Shown here: in pieces, positions 47,013 to 58,297 of the stretch
Layout: each line of letters opens with the position of its first letter
Numbering within the stretch: position 1 is the first letter of the stretch
NCBI GenBank assembly: GCA_002150815.3
Contig: NDFF03000002.1
Location: 310,001 to 374,000, forward strand
Source of the DNA: Grammothele lineata
Taxonomy: Eukaryota; Basidiomycota; Agaricomycetes; Polyporales; Polyporaceae
DNA length: 64,000 nt
Reading direction: 5' to 3'
Translations under genes and position numbers: made by a program
Notes under the pieces: generated by a model
What the model saw: only the letters and a program-made list of their open reading frames with translations
Database searches by the model: none
Told to the model about the DNA's origin: nothing

Positions 47013-48193
47013 ATGTCTTCCAATCAGTTCGAGCTCCCCTTCGAGCACCACCCAGACCTATACTTGCCAGCCGGCGACGTTGTCCTCGCTGCTCGCACGT
47101 CCCCAAGCACCGACGACCTCCCTTCCACCCGTGGAGAAGACGTCACGCCCAAGTATTGGCTGTTCCGCGTCCACAAGTTTCTACTCAGCCACCATTCAGC
47201 CACGTTTGCGAACCTCTTCGCGGACGCGAGCGCATCGGCGGGGGATGTGTACGATGGAGTGCCCCTTGTGCGGATGGAGGGAGACCGCGCGCAGGACCTC
47301 GCCCTGCTTTTGACTTATATGTATTACCCAGCGTACGTCTTTCGTTCTTTCTCGCGTACGTTTTGCTCACATCGTTTTAACGCGATAGAAAACTCGACCT
47401 CAAGCGTTTTGACCCTAACAAGCCAGTTGTTTTCAGCGGGGTCATCCGCCTAGCAGACAAGTACCTCATTGATTTGATACGGGGGTATCTCGTCAAGCAA
47501 GTTGTTTCCGACTGGCCCAAGTCCCTCCAGGAGTGGGACGTTTGGATAGTAGAAATCCAGCAGGTCTCCGATCACGCGCTCCAGGAGGACCGTCGTACAA
47601 AGGCTCGCTTCCACATCCCGGAGCCAGTGACAGCCATCAACTTCGCGCGCGAGTTCGGGTGTCCAGAAATCCTCCCAGCTGCATTTTATCGGCTTGCGAC
47701 CATAGATCCTTCTGATAACGACTGGGAGTGTATGTGGGGACAGTCCATGCCAGTCGCCAAGTGGTCGCTCCACCGCAACGTGGAGTGGCGTCTTTACGCC
47801 CAGTGGATATCGTCGCGGGACGGATCTACTCCCACTGCAGAACGCATTATGCCCCGCGAATGCCTCCCCGAGCACCTCGTCGACGAGCATGCAGATGCCG
47901 TCTACGAGATGAACGAGGGTGATATAGAGTTCCTCAACAACTACTTCTATGAAACCCCGCCGTGCTATCAGTACATTTCGCGGGCCCTCGAGTTGTCTGC
48001 ACCGGGCTCAAGCATCCATGATCCTCTCTTGAAGCTGTCCAAGTTGATCTCTTTCATTGAGCGGAGCCCACTGCCCAAGAAGGCCTTCCCGGCTGGCCTT
48101 TGCTCCGGATGTCAGCATAGCGTCCCATATGAGAATATTCCGAAGGAGAGGAAGAGGATTTGGAATGCGCTAAAGGAGCGCACCGTTTCGTAG
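47013..48193 (+). CDS. BTB/POZ domain protein, copy 1, 2 exons, 374 aa
   Basis: Exons 47013-47332 and 47389-48193 total 1125 nt. The BTB fold covers about residues 10-135: HPDLYLPAGDVVLAA, YWLFRVHKFLLSHHSATFAN, VYDGVPLVRMEGDRAQDLAL, then GVIRLADKYLID. The C-terminal half (EPVTAINFAREFGCPEILPA) is the conserved extension of Agaricomycete BTB proteins and includes a CSGCQ element. These proteins dimerise and may serve as Cul3 adaptors or transcription partners; no partner is known. Copy 2 lies about 1.3 kb downstream. Confidence 0.88.
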
Positions 48194-48410
48194 GATGTAA
48201 TATTTCGATTTGGCGGGAATCTTATGGCTTGGGATATGTCGGTGTGTAAGGCGATATGGTTTCACGTCTTCGGGCAGATACACGGGCGGTCCCTAGACTA
48301 GCTCTTCGCTTGGCGATGTAGATACTCTGGAGGGTTTGTGGGAGCGAGAATCAAGACGGAAATACAGATGCATAGACGAGACTAGGGACCAACGAGAGAA
48401 TATCAACATC

Positions 48411-48947
48411 CTACTCCTCCGAACCAAGCACCTTCTTCATCCGGACGTACTCAATGTCACCCTTGAAAAACGTCTCCCCGAACCTCCCCATCCCCCGCCG
48501 CTCGTACCACCCCGCTGCGCTCAACCGCGCATCGCACCAAATAGTCCCGCACCCCATCTCGTCGCGCGCTGCCTTGAATGCGTGCTTGAGGAGCGTGGAC
48601 CCGATACCTCTTCCCTGGTGCGCGGGGTCGCACGCGAACTTGCGGAAGCGCGCCACATCGCCCGTGACCGCGTCACTCTCGGCTGGCGCGGAGGCGGAGG
48701 GGAGAGGGTCGACGAATACGGAGATAACGGCGACGGGTGTGGATGCGGACGCGAGGAGGAATGCGCCGTAGTGGTGACCGGACGAATCTTCAGGGAGGAG
48801 GACTTGCGAGACGGGGTGATCAGGCCAAAGGACGGCGTGGCGGAGCGGTACGGTGTCTTCCGCGTTGATGCGGCGTATCTCTTGAGAGGTGTAGGTACAA
48901 AGAAAGGAAGGGTAGGGAGAAGGAGACACACCTATGACCACAGACAT
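48411..48947 (-). CDS. GNAT-family N-acetyltransferase, 2 exons, 161 aa
   Basis: Exons 48947-48932 (16 nt, MSVVI) and 48880-48411 total 486 nt. The very short first exon is supported by frame and by a 51-nt intron with GT-AG ends. The GNAT core is clear: FRKFACDPAHQGRGIGSTLL (motif A, acetyl-CoA pyrophosphate loop Q-x-x-G-x-G), followed by CDARLSAAGWYERRGM (motif B). It transfers acetyl from acetyl-CoA to an amine of an unknown substrate. It diverges from BTB copy 2, 515 bp away. A broken relative lies at 46.1-46.3 kb. Confidence 0.87.
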   Translation of the reverse strand: MSVVIGVSPSPYPSFLCTYTSQEIRRINAEDTVPLRHAVLWPDHPVSQVLLPEDSSGHHYGAFLLASASTPVAVISVFVDPLPSASAPAESDAVTGDVARFRKFACDPAHQGRGIGSTLLKHAFKAARDEMGCGTIWCDARLSAAGWYERRGMGRFGETFFKGDIEYVRMKKVLGSEE

Positions 48948-49462
48948 CGGTGTTTGCGGGCAAGAATATCGCGCGCGCGACGCGCTCTCTCCGTCGGTCG
49001 CGACCCGGGCCTTGAAAGCCGCTATGCGTCCTTCGTGAAGTTGATACGATGCGCATACACAGGACAGCGATGTCAGGAGCCGGACATGAAGCTAGCGGAG
49101 AAAGGTACGTGGTGGTTGTAGAGAGAGAAAGGTAAATGAGTTGGTTTGCGGGCGTTTGAAGGGGATGACGGCGCGCATCTCCATCCTCGCCTATACGCGC
49201 GCTCTTCTTCAATCTCAACCATCGCCACGCTCTTCGCTCTTCGAGAACACAGTCGTAGTGGTCTGCCGCGTGCAACATCTGAGATGAGTAAAGGGCGTAC
49301 ACGGCCAGGCCATAGCGTGCAGAGCTTGAGCCCCCCCTGTTTGAGATCGCTCCTTTTGCTGAGTCATCCCTTTCAACTCACAAGCCCGCCTAATATTTTC
49401 AGCTCAGATCTCTTTAGTGGCACTTCGTAGCCAAATGTCTCTTTTCTTTGTCAACATCCACC
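48948..49462. other. Divergent promoter region between GNAT and BTB copy 2
   Basis: 515 bp shared by two diverging genes. No TATA box is obvious; a pyrimidine-rich stretch precedes the BTB start. Confidence 0.35.
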
Positions 49463-50650
49463 ATGTCTTTTGAGTTCGACCTCCCTACAGAACGCCACCC
49501 AAATCTGTACCTGCCGCCCGGCGATGTTGTCCTCGTCGCCCGGACGTCTCCTAACAAAGACGACCTCCGCTCGGAGGGGCAAGACGATGCCGCGTCCAAG
49601 TATTGGCTCTTCCGCGTCCACAAGTTCATGCTCAGCCATCACTCTGTCGCGTTCGCGAACCTATTCGCTGACGCGAACGCCGCGTCGGGGGACATATACG
49701 ATGGCGTGCCTCTCGTGCGGATGGAAGGAGACCGCGCGCAGGACCTCGCCCTTCTCCTGACATATCTTTACGACCCGACGTGCGTCTTCAGTCTTTTTTG
49801 TCGGAGAAAGCTTTCTTATGGGCACTCATACTACAGCGAGCTCGCAAACCTCAAACGCTTCGACGCTAGCAAGCCGGTTATTTTGGGTGGAGTTATCCGT
49901 CTCGCAGACAAGTACCTGATCGAGAACCTCCGGAGGCACCTCATCCAACGAGTCGTCTTCGACTGGCCTCAAACGCTTCAGGACTGGGACGCTTGGACGA
50001 CAGAGATATCCCATGTGTGCGAGCACATAGTGGGAGATAGTTCTGAGGTGAAGATGCGGGACGTTCGCGACCACATCCCCGAGCCGGTGACCGCCATCAA
50101 CTTCGCGCGCGAGTTTGGGTGCCCAGAGATTCTTCCTGCCGCGTTTTACCGCCTGGCCACCATCGACGTTGACAAGGAAGATTGGGAGCATGAGAATATC
50201 TCACGCTTTGAGACGGCGGCGAAATGGTCCCTTCTCAGCAAAGCCGACTGGCGGTTGTACGCCCGATGGACGTCGTCGCAGCATGGATCGCCTCCTACTC
50301 CGGAACGTGTGATCACGTCTCGCGAGTGCCTCCCGCCATTCGTTGCCGACCCCGAGGTACCGCTGCACATGGACGATCCGGACAAAATCGAGGACTATAT
50401 CCACCTCACGACGCCATGTTACCAGTATATCGCGCGGGTTCTCGAGCTGTCCGCGCCGGATGAGTCAGGCATTCACGATCCGCTCTCGACGCTGTCCAGA
50501 ACAATCCTGTTTCTACATCAATCCAAGCTGCCAAAGCAGTCCTACCCGGAAGGCCTTTGCTCCAAGTGCCGACGTGATATCGCGGATCATGGAATCCCGA
50601 GGGTCAGGGCGGATATTTGGGCTGCGTTGCAGAGGCACTTCCGTTCTTGA
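49463..50650 (+). CDS. BTB/POZ domain protein, copy 2, 2 exons, 376 aa
   Basis: Exons 49463-49779 and 49837-50650 total 1131 nt, with the intron at the same place and phase as in copy 1. BTB landmarks: HPNLYLPPGDVVLVARTSP, YWLFRVHKFMLSHHSVAFAN, YDGVPLVRMEGDRAQDLALL, GVIRLADKYLIENLRRHL. The C-terminal extension PEPVTAINFAREFGCPEIL is identical to copy 1 over long runs, and CSKCRRDI replaces CSGCQ. This is clearly a recent duplicate. The function is unknown beyond protein-protein interaction. Confidence 0.88.
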   Translation: MSFEFDLPTERHPNLYLPPGDVVLVARTSPNKDDLRSEGQDDAASKYWLFRVHKFMLSHHSVAFANLFADANAASGDIYDGVPLVRMEGDRAQDLALLLTYLYDPTCVFSLFCRRKLSYGHSYYSELANLKRFDASKPVILGGVIRLADKYLIENLRRHLIQRVVFDWPQTLQDWDAWTTEISHVCEHIVGDSSEVKMRDVRDHIPEPVTAINFAREFGCPEILPAAFYRLATIDVDKEDWEHENISRFETAAKWSLLSKADWRLYARWTSSQHGSPPTPERVITSRECLPPFVADPEVPLHMDDPDKIEDYIHLTTPCYQYIARVLELSAPDESGIHDPLSTLSRTILFLHQSKLPKQSYPEGLCSKCRRDIADHGIPRVRADIWAALQRHFRS

Positions 50651-51169
50651 GGTTTGACATCGAATGAAGGGGTTCACTTACTGTACGTCCCGCATGCCTG
50701 TTAGCATAGATATAAATGGGAAAGGTTCCCTCTTCCTGAGTCTAGTTGTCCTCTTCGACGATCCGTGCTTGTATAACTGAATATGTGATTCCTTGCCGCC
50801 TTGCCGGTGTATACGCGATTATCTGTGTCTTATTACAATCTTCCATATCTCTTTGAGAGTCAAGTAACGGACCAGAACAGCAAAGCGAAGTGTTGTAGCG
50901 AAGAAAAGGAAACAAACGTCGATGAGGCGGACAAGCGAAAGCGGCCCGCCACAGCGCCGGCAGGCCATGCACATGAGGCGCTTGTCTCCTCCCACCACGC
51001 TCGCCACGGCCACCACGCTCTTGCCCACACGCCCCAACTCCGTTGTATAAAGCCCTGCTGTCTCTTGCTTTCCGTCTGTTGTATCATCGCCCCCATCTAC
51101 GCCTCTCACTTGTATCTATATCGTCACGCCATCCACGATCAACCAACCACACACCGCTGAGGAGGAGAG
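50651..51169. other. Intergenic region with promoter of the E2 gene
   Basis: TATAAA at about 51046 lies some 120 bp before the E2 start codon, and the region between is CT-rich. No gene is recognised. Confidence 0.4.
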
Positions 51170-52262
51170 ATGTCGAACGCACGGCTCCGTCGAGTGAACA
51201 AGGAGATTGCTGGTGCGTCTGCTGCTTGCTCGGTGGCAGATCGTGTCTCTGAGTGCTGTGGTTAGATTGCAAGAATGACAAGGCGTCGCGAATAACGATC
51301 GAGCTGGTTGACAACAGCCCGTTCCATCTCATCGGTGCCTTCGATGGCCCCGAGGACACCCCGTACCAGGGTGGTCGGTTCGAAGTGGTACGTCCTCCTC
51401 ATACCCCTCTATTTGGGTGCATTCTTGCATGCAATAGGGCTGGAATCGCGGCGTATGTGAGGGTTGGTTGGAGTGTGTCTCCAATGATCATTCCCGGACG
51501 GGCTCACTGCGCAACTTTCTCTGTGGTCATTGCTCCTTTGCTTTTGGGCGTGTTCTACATGTTACATTCATACCGGCGCTCGAAAATCGCTACGGCTTGT
51601 GGAATGTTTCAGCTTCTATGTCCTTTCTCTCCCATGCACATTTGTTCTGTGATTTTCCGACCCGCTAAAACGTCTCTTGCACAGGACATCACTATCCCGG
51701 ACAACTACCCCTTCCAGCCCGTCAAGATGAAGTTCATCACGAAGGTCTACCACCCCAACGTCTCCTCCGCCTCAGGCGCGATCTGCCTCGATATCCTCAA
51801 AGACGCCTGGTCGCCCGTGCTCACGCTCAAATCGACGCTCATCTCCCTCCAATCCCTCCTCTGCTCCCCCGAGCCGCGCGACCCGCAAGACGCGGAGGTC
51901 GCGAAGCACTACATGACGTCCAAGAGCTCGTTCGAGGACACCGCGCGCTATTGGACGATGATCTACGCTGGGGGGCCGGGCAAGGAGGGCGCGGGGGCGG
52001 TCAAGGACGCGGGGAAGGAAGGGCCGCGGGACGAGATCGCGATGGCGGGGTTGGACAGGGCACATGTGGCCCAGTTCGAGGCGCTGGGCTTCGAGAAGGC
52101 GAAAGTGGTGCGTCGCGCTTGAGCTTGCCTGTGCGCGCGCGCGTTCTGTCGTGCTGACCGCCGCTCACGTTGCAGATTGATGTGCTGAGGAGAATGAACT
52201 ACCGCGGGGCGAACGTAGCGAATATCAACGATGACCGGGTAGTTGAGGAGCTGCTGAAGTGA
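51170..52262 (+). CDS. UBC1: Ubiquitin-conjugating enzyme E2 with UBA domain (Ubc1/UBE2K type), 4 exons, 224 aa
   Basis: Exons 51170-51212, 51266-51387, 51685-52107 and 52176-52262 total 675 nt. The UBC fold is complete: IELVDNSPFHLIGAFDGPED then PYQGGRFEVDITIPDNYPF, KFITKVYHPNVSSASGAICL with the active Cys, DILKDAWSPVLTLKSTLISL and QSLLCSPEPRDPQDAEVAKHY. The C-terminal UBA (AHVAQFEALGFEKAKVVIDV then LRRMNYRGANV) identifies the Ubc1 class, which extends Lys48-linked chains in the proteasome pathway. A Gly/Lys-rich linker separates the domains. Intron 2 is unusually long (297 nt) for this genome. Confidence 0.94.
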
Positions 52263-52697
52263 TCGCGCTATATATGTTGTCTGTCTGTTTGACCCATGGC
52301 AGTGTGAACTGAAGTTTCCCCAGGTAAAGTTGGTTCCCTTCTCTGTTCATCGACGCATGTGGTTGTTAGGCGGTAAGGCGGACCGGTTCGTTCCCTGACC
52401 TCTCGCGCTTCGCCCGCACTACTGTCTATTCTCGTTACAGGCCACGAGACGCAACTTCGCACGACCAGAAGCTACTGCTCTCACGTCATATGACCCCGGC
52501 GACGTCTGGAAGCCGCAAGACTCATGGGATACCCGCCTGATACCGACAGGACGACTTGGTAATCTCACCTCTCCTTCTGCTCCCCCTCGACATCTAATCG
52601 CATAGCTCGGATACTCACCACAGCCCAATCAGCTACGGGACCGCATCTCGACGTCCTCGATCACTTCGAGCCACCATTAGCCACCACAGCCGCTGAG

Positions 52698-54805
52698 ATG
52701 TACACCGCCGCATCCGTGTTCTTCAAGACGCTCGCCGACGCCGGCATCACGCACGCCTTCGTCAACTGGGGCAGCGACCACTCCGCCCTCCTCGAGGACC
52801 TCCACCGGCAGCGCGTCGAGGGCGGGGGCAGGACGCTTGTTGAGATCGTCACCTGCCCGAGCGAGTATGTCGCGCTCAGCGCCGCGATTGGCTACGCGCA
52901 TGTCACGGGGAAGCCTGCTGCTGTGATTGTGCACGTTGACGTGGGTACACAGGTGAGTATGCCTCGTTCATAAGTGTGGAGGACGCAAGACGCAGGATGC
53001 TGAAGGCAGAGGGGCGGCGGGTGGGAAGAGTCTGGCTGGAGCGGTACACAACGCGGACAGGGGTCAGATCCCGGTCCTCATCTTCTCGGGCGCGGCACCG
53101 TTCTCTGCGAATGGGGAGTTGCGCGGGTCGAAGAACGAGTACATCATGTGGCTGCAAGGTGCGTCTTTCTCCCTTCCATGTGAGAGCAGTGTCGTGAACG
53201 TACCTTTGGCGCAGACGTCCCCGACCAATCCATGATCGTACGTCAATATATGCGCTACACGGCCGAGATCCATAGTGGGAAAAACTTGGCGAAGATGATG
53301 ATGCGCGCGCTGCAGATGTGAGTCGTCTGTATGCAGGAAGAGATGGATGTATGCATGCTGATACGGTTGCGGAAGCGCGACGAGTCAACCTAAAGGCCCC
53401 GTTTACCTCTGGGCCCGACGGGAAGTTACGGACGAAGAAGTCGACGAGCAGACCCTGAATGCGAAGGTGCCTATGAACAAGTGGCCGTCGGTTACTATGC
53501 CTGGTCTCGCGCCGGAAGGTATGTATGTTAAGTTTCCCTGTCTAGTTAGGAGAAGCATTTAACGTCTCGATAGCCATCGACACTATCACCACAGCCCTCA
53601 TCAACGCTGAATTCCCACTTATCCTGACTGGGGTCGCGGGCCGGAACCCCGCCGTTCTCCCGCTCTTCTCCGCGCTAGCCGCCGCCCTCGGTGTCGGCGT
53701 GCTCACGGTCCAGGGCTCCTCCCTCAACATCCCTTACAGCGACCCTTACTGCTTGGGGCACGCCTTCACCGGCACAATCCCACACCTACCCGACGCGGAC
53801 GTCCTGCTGCTGCTCGACACCGACGTCCCCTGGATCGACGTGGCGGACAACGCCCCGCGCCCAGGGGCGAAGCTCTTCCTTGTCGGAAACGACCCGCTCA
53901 AGCGCAACCACGGCTGGACGCACGTCGACGCGGACATGGTGTGCATCGCGGACGTCGAGACCGCGCTCGTGCAACTCCTCTCTGCTGCGCGCGCCGCGTC
54001 CACCTCGCTCGCCCCAGAGAAGCTCGAGGCGCGCCGGACGCGCGTCACCACCGCGCGCGAGGCGTACCTCTCCGCGCGCGCCGAGGCGGAGCGCACGCTC
54101 GCCCCGGACGGCGTTACCCCAACGGCGCCCACCGTGCTTGGCGCGCTGCGTGAAGCCGCGTACTCAGCGACACCCAGTGCGGGGCGGCGGGTACTCTGGC
54201 TAAACGAAATGGTTTCGGCGGCGGGCATCGCGTGGAACCACATCGCGCCGGACACGCCGGGGAGTATGTTCATGTCCGGGGGCACAAGCATCGGGTGGGC
54301 GCTAGGCGGTGCGATAGGTGCGCGGATCGGCGCGGACGTCGTGGCGGAGCAGGGAGGAGAGGAGTGGGAGCTCGTCGTGGCGCTCTCGGGGGATGGGAAT
54401 TTTTTGTTCGGGGTGCCGACGGCAGCGTATTGGGCCGCGAGGAGGTACCGCGCGCCGTTCTTGACGGTCGTGCTGAACAATGGCGGATGGGGGGTGCGTA
54501 CTTCCGTCTCTGTTGTGGTTCTGAGTCTACAGCGCGCTGATTGTGCTTCGCGACAGGGCCCGAAGTTATCTATGAAGGGCGTGTATCCGAACGGAATGGG
54601 AAGCGACGCATCCGGGGAACGACTCACAGTGGGGTTCGGGCCGGACAGTGCGGACTACGGGGGCATCGCGGCTGCGGCAGGAGGGGCATGGGCGAAGAAG
54701 GCCGTGCGCGCAGACGCGCTCAAGGACACGTTTGAGGAGGCTATCAAGGTCGTGGTGGAGGAAAAGCGGTGCGCTGTAGTGGAATGCGTCATTCCTTCGA
54801 TCTGA
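52698..54805 (+). CDS. Thiamine-diphosphate-dependent enzyme (acetolactate synthase/benzoylformate decarboxylase-like), copy B, 599 aa
   Basis: Exons 52698-52952, 53029-53158, 53215-53317, 53376-53518, 53574-54493 and 54557-54805 total 1800 nt. Exon lengths 130, 103, 143 and 249 equal those of copy A, but the intron that splits the PFLTV.LNNGGW region in copy A is missing here. Motifs: TCPSEYVALSAAIGYAHVTG with the ThDP-activating Glu, SGDGNFLFGVPTAAYWAARR and TVVLNNGGWG. It starts with the same MYTAASV.F.TLADAG.THAFVNWG. The start ATG follows a TATA-poor leader. It acts on an unidentified 2-oxo acid. Long minus-strand frames over this gene are codon-bias shadows. Confidence 0.88.
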
Positions 54806-55136
54806 ACAAGAAGCGATTTACGTGGTATATACGTTCCTGTGCTCTCTTCATGGTGCGCCGCGGATCAACCGTTGATTACGCTGGACAGGCTGTCGAGTAT
54901 AACTAACACGCCTGGTGGAACGAGGCGTTCGCGAGACGTTCCAAAAACGGCAGGAGTTGCTATCCCTGTTCTACGAGTCACTACGCCATTTGCCGAGCAC
55001 GAATGCGATCGAGGGCGAGAACACGTGTTTGTCAGTATATATCGCTGAACAGCGAGACGATCGATGCATCAGGCCAGCAACTCCTCCCTTCGTCTCTTGA
55101 GACTCTCTCTTCGACCGTCACATCAACTTTCCTTCT
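54806..55136. other. Intergenic region before the disrupted oxygenase gene
   Basis: 330 bp holding the promoter of the oxygenase gene (CT-rich before 55137). No other gene is seen. Confidence 0.35.
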
Positions 55137-55860
55137 ATGTCTTCTGCTGAAGCCAAACTCGAGACTGAAGCTGAAGTCATCTCTGAGGAGCGTCCGACCA
55201 AGAAGGCGAAGACCACCCTAGACACTCCCACGGACGCTGGAGGTTCTGCAGTGCCAGCGGGCACGGATTCTGACAAGGCGAAGAGCACAGTACCAGAAGA
55301 TCCCGTCAAGCGCCATTTGAGGCGCCTTCAGCAGAGCATCGTCTATCACCGGCCCTACTGCCAGGGGACGCTGCGTCTCGGGGTGGATGAATTCGGGCTG
55401 TTCTACAAGCCGCATGGAAGCAAAGATGCGAGGTAGGTGACCAGCCCAATCGATCTAGTGGAACTTGACGTGGACGCTCACCCAATCATCTCGGTCGACG
55501 GTGGCACATTCATCAATTTAGCATCGGCTAGCTTCGAGGAGTGCCGGGATCTCGCAGCTGCGTGCGCGCCGGCGACTTTTGGTGTGAACCAGCAGGACGT
55601 GTACGATGAGACGTACAGAAAGGCGGGAAAGCTCGACGCCGCCGACTTCGGGCTCAAATTTGACCCTGTCCAAGCGGGTCTGCTCGATATCGTGCATGCT
55701 GAGCTCGTCGAAGAGGGGCGGCGTAAGCGCCTCCCAATCCGCGCCGAACTCTACAAGCTCAACATCAGCAAAAATGTAAATTTACCTGGAACGATTTTGT
55801 TGCACCGCGGACGTTGGCCTGCATCCCGGTAAGGGCGGCGGCATCGCGGGTCAGCAAAAT

Positions 55861-55960
55861 ACATCGCGATGGTGGCGCGAGCATCGGGACGAGACACGGC
55901 ACATCGTGATACGGGCGCCAGTATCATGGTGCATCGTGATACGGGCGAGGTTATCGCGTT
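55861..55960. repeat. Left subterminal repeats of element 1
   Basis: Several copies of CATCG(C/T)GAT(G/A)(C/G)GGG(C)G-like units in direct order, related to the palindrome at the right end. Confidence 0.6.
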
Positions 55961-57085
55961 GCGCAGGGCTGCATTGGGATGCATCAGGATTAGACTACGA
56001 GCATCACGTAGTATCGCAATGATAAGAAATACTTGCGTACCTATAAACACATTCAAGCATGCTGCTTAACGTAGTATTTGTTCTTCGTAGCGTATAATCG
56101 TGTGCAGCAACAGTCATACTTCAATGTTTCGAGCAATCTCTTTTCGACTGCACGAGCGGTCGCGGGCGCCGAGAGGGCTTGGATCTGAAGCTGCTGCTAA
56201 ATCGGGGCTTGAAACGTCTACTTTTGGTAAGTGATTGGAACTCCGCGCCGCCTTCGATCCCCAGAGGATAAGACGGTGGCGGCGGACTCACCATGGACTT
56301 CAAGCTTCAAGCCTTGTCCTCCTCTCCCTCTCTCGTGCGCTTCTACTCTTGACCTGTGGCGACTGCTCTCTTGCGGTTCGGTGCCATACTCTTTGCTCGC
56401 CGGGGCCGCTATCATGACGTTCCGTCTTCTTGCCCACGGCGCTATGCCGCCCTTTCTGCCTTCTCCAGCACCTTCTCCCCGCTTTCGCCTCGACCTCGTC
56501 CTGAAGACCTCCTATTGGTATCTCACCCACCATCGAAAACGTCTCGGATGCTCCTACAGGGCGCGGCTAGAGCATTTGTAAGTACTCTCCCGTGTCTTTG
56601 CCACGCATATACCCATCATCCTTCTCCGCATCATTTTGTTTTCTCTCCGCGACCTCTTTCGTCTCATCTCCACGCATTTTCCGGCTTTCAAGGCCGTAGG
56701 CCAATTGTTAGATCTGCGCCTTCGGTGAGTATTCCACTGCTCGACTACTCGCCCTACAATGCATCGCTGATGTCCGCCATCTCACCGCCTGCGCCCGCTC
56801 CCTTCTCTTCCAGCTCATTCTCGAGCCATGCCCGGTAAGTTCCCTCTGTCCGTCGTGCCGTGTGCATCTAGGTCGCGCGCCAAGCTCATGCCTGCTATGA
56901 CCCGTTCCGTATGCTATTCATTACCCTACCCTTCTTGACTATTGAGGTAGTATTAGTATACGCTTGACCATGTATTGTAGATAGGAAAGAATTAATCTAT
57001 GGCTGTTTGAATTGTCGGCTGTCCATGTGAATTTAATTCCCCCAGGTGAGACGAAACGCATCCCAATAGCCCCGATAACCCGAGG

Positions 57086-57150
57086 CGATCGGGATGCATT
57101 GGGCAGCATCGCGATGCGGGCGCCTGCATCGCGATGCGTTGGGTGCCATC
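57086..57150. repeat. Right subterminal repeats of element 1
   Basis: Two copies of the palindrome GCATCGCGATGC separated by 8 bp, with further GGGATGCATTGGG-type units on each side. Confidence 0.65.
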
Positions 57151-57324
57151 CCGTTCGGTTGGCTACATGAATGATCAATCCAGATGAGAGGGGTGTATTT
57201 TATTGATTGTATACTATCCGGATACTGCCCGGCGCATTACGGTAAATATACATTTTTGCTGATGAATGTATATGGTACGTATCTCATTTCCACGAGCTCT
57301 CGTAAATCTTGTTAATAGGGGTTA

Positions 57325-58297
57325 CAGTCATCAACCGGTCCTTGAAACGCCACTAGTCCTTGAAACACTTTCGCGCTGTACGTCGAGTTCCTCACCGATT
57401 TCCTTCATTCTGGGCGCGTTTTAAACGTACAGTATAGCCTCTTCCATCCTGTCACCATAGCTTTGACTTTATTCCTATTGTCGAGCAGAAAAAGTCGTAG
57501 AATAGCTCAAAAATGTTGTTTCACAGCCTGTTTCAAATTTTGTAGCTTGTATGACACTTACATTTCTTCAATGATACACCAAGTGAAGTACTGAGCATAA
57601 TTCGTTGGGTCACACAGTACATTTGCAGCAAATATCGTGGAAAACGAGCACCGAATGGGTGCGCTACAAGAGAAAGAAGTCAGGATCACCGATGCGGGGC
57701 TCAAGAGGCGCCTTAGATGCCTTAGACGCCCTTCCCGCCGCTCCCGCGCGCGGGGAGCAGCGCGGGCGGGCTCCAGGGATACCTTGCCCCGCACACCGAC
57801 GGTGAATGTATGAACATACTTGCCGCGACTATGAGAAGTTCTACTTCCAGTAAATCAGCAAGGATCAGTTATATCACACTTTTATCATAGCACAGCCAGA
57901 TGTTGCGTACTCTCGGAACTCAATGCAGGCAGATTTTAGCTCACACGCCAATAGAAATGAGCTGTAATTTCATACCTACATAGTAGGATTAACGGACCAT
58001 GGGTTCCCACTCAGCCATACAAACGAAGGGAGCACGGAAAGCGACTCTGGCAACGAACGCTGATTGTGATTAGATAAGCGCCGACGTGTTTCATGGACTC
58101 GTTTTGGGTCCCACGGCGCTCAGACGAATGTTTTGTGAATATATTGTACAGTTCGCGCACTCCTCCCACAAAATTCAACATACGTTCTCTCAAGATGCTC
58201 ACGGAACAAAGTGAAAAGTTTCGAAGAGATACAAAGCATACTGCGTAAACAAATCTCAAAGCAAAATTTCAGCGTTTCAACGAGCGGTTGATGACTG
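57325..58297. mobile_element. Tc1/mariner-like non-autonomous element, 973 bp, 26-bp inverted repeats
   Basis: The left end 57325-57350 begins CAGTCATCAACCGG and the right end 58272-58297 ends CGGTTGATGACTG; the two are inverted repeats with 24 of 26 matches. Both sides are flanked by TA (57323-57324 and 58298-58299). TA duplication and CAGT termini are typical of Tc1/mariner elements. No transposase frame is present. The element lies inside an intron whose donor is at 57275 and acceptor ends at 58303; without it the intron would be 54 nt, the normal size here. Confidence 0.8.

Larger units (their letters stand above)
55763..57264. mobile_element. Non-autonomous DNA transposon, 1502 bp, 24-bp terminal inverted repeats
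   Basis: The ends are inverted repeats: 55763-55786 starts CATCAGCAAAAATG and 57241-57264 ends CATTTTTGCTGATG, 23 of 24 positions matching. The flanks are AA (55761-55762) and AA (57265-57266), which fits a 2-bp target duplication and restores the host frame; AT/AT just inside is the alternative reading. The interior near each end carries GC-rich units built on GCATCGCGATGC (perfect palindrome at 57106-57117 and 57126-57137; related units near 55861 and 55900-55950), as expected for transposase-binding subterminal repeats. The middle (about 56120-56880) is CT-rich with short frames of unknown origin. No transposase is encoded. Confidence 0.82.

Noticed and set aside
53746..54627. 293-codon minus-strand frame over ThDP copy B
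   Set aside because: Shadow frame; the plus-strand exon encodes the GDG...NN motif.
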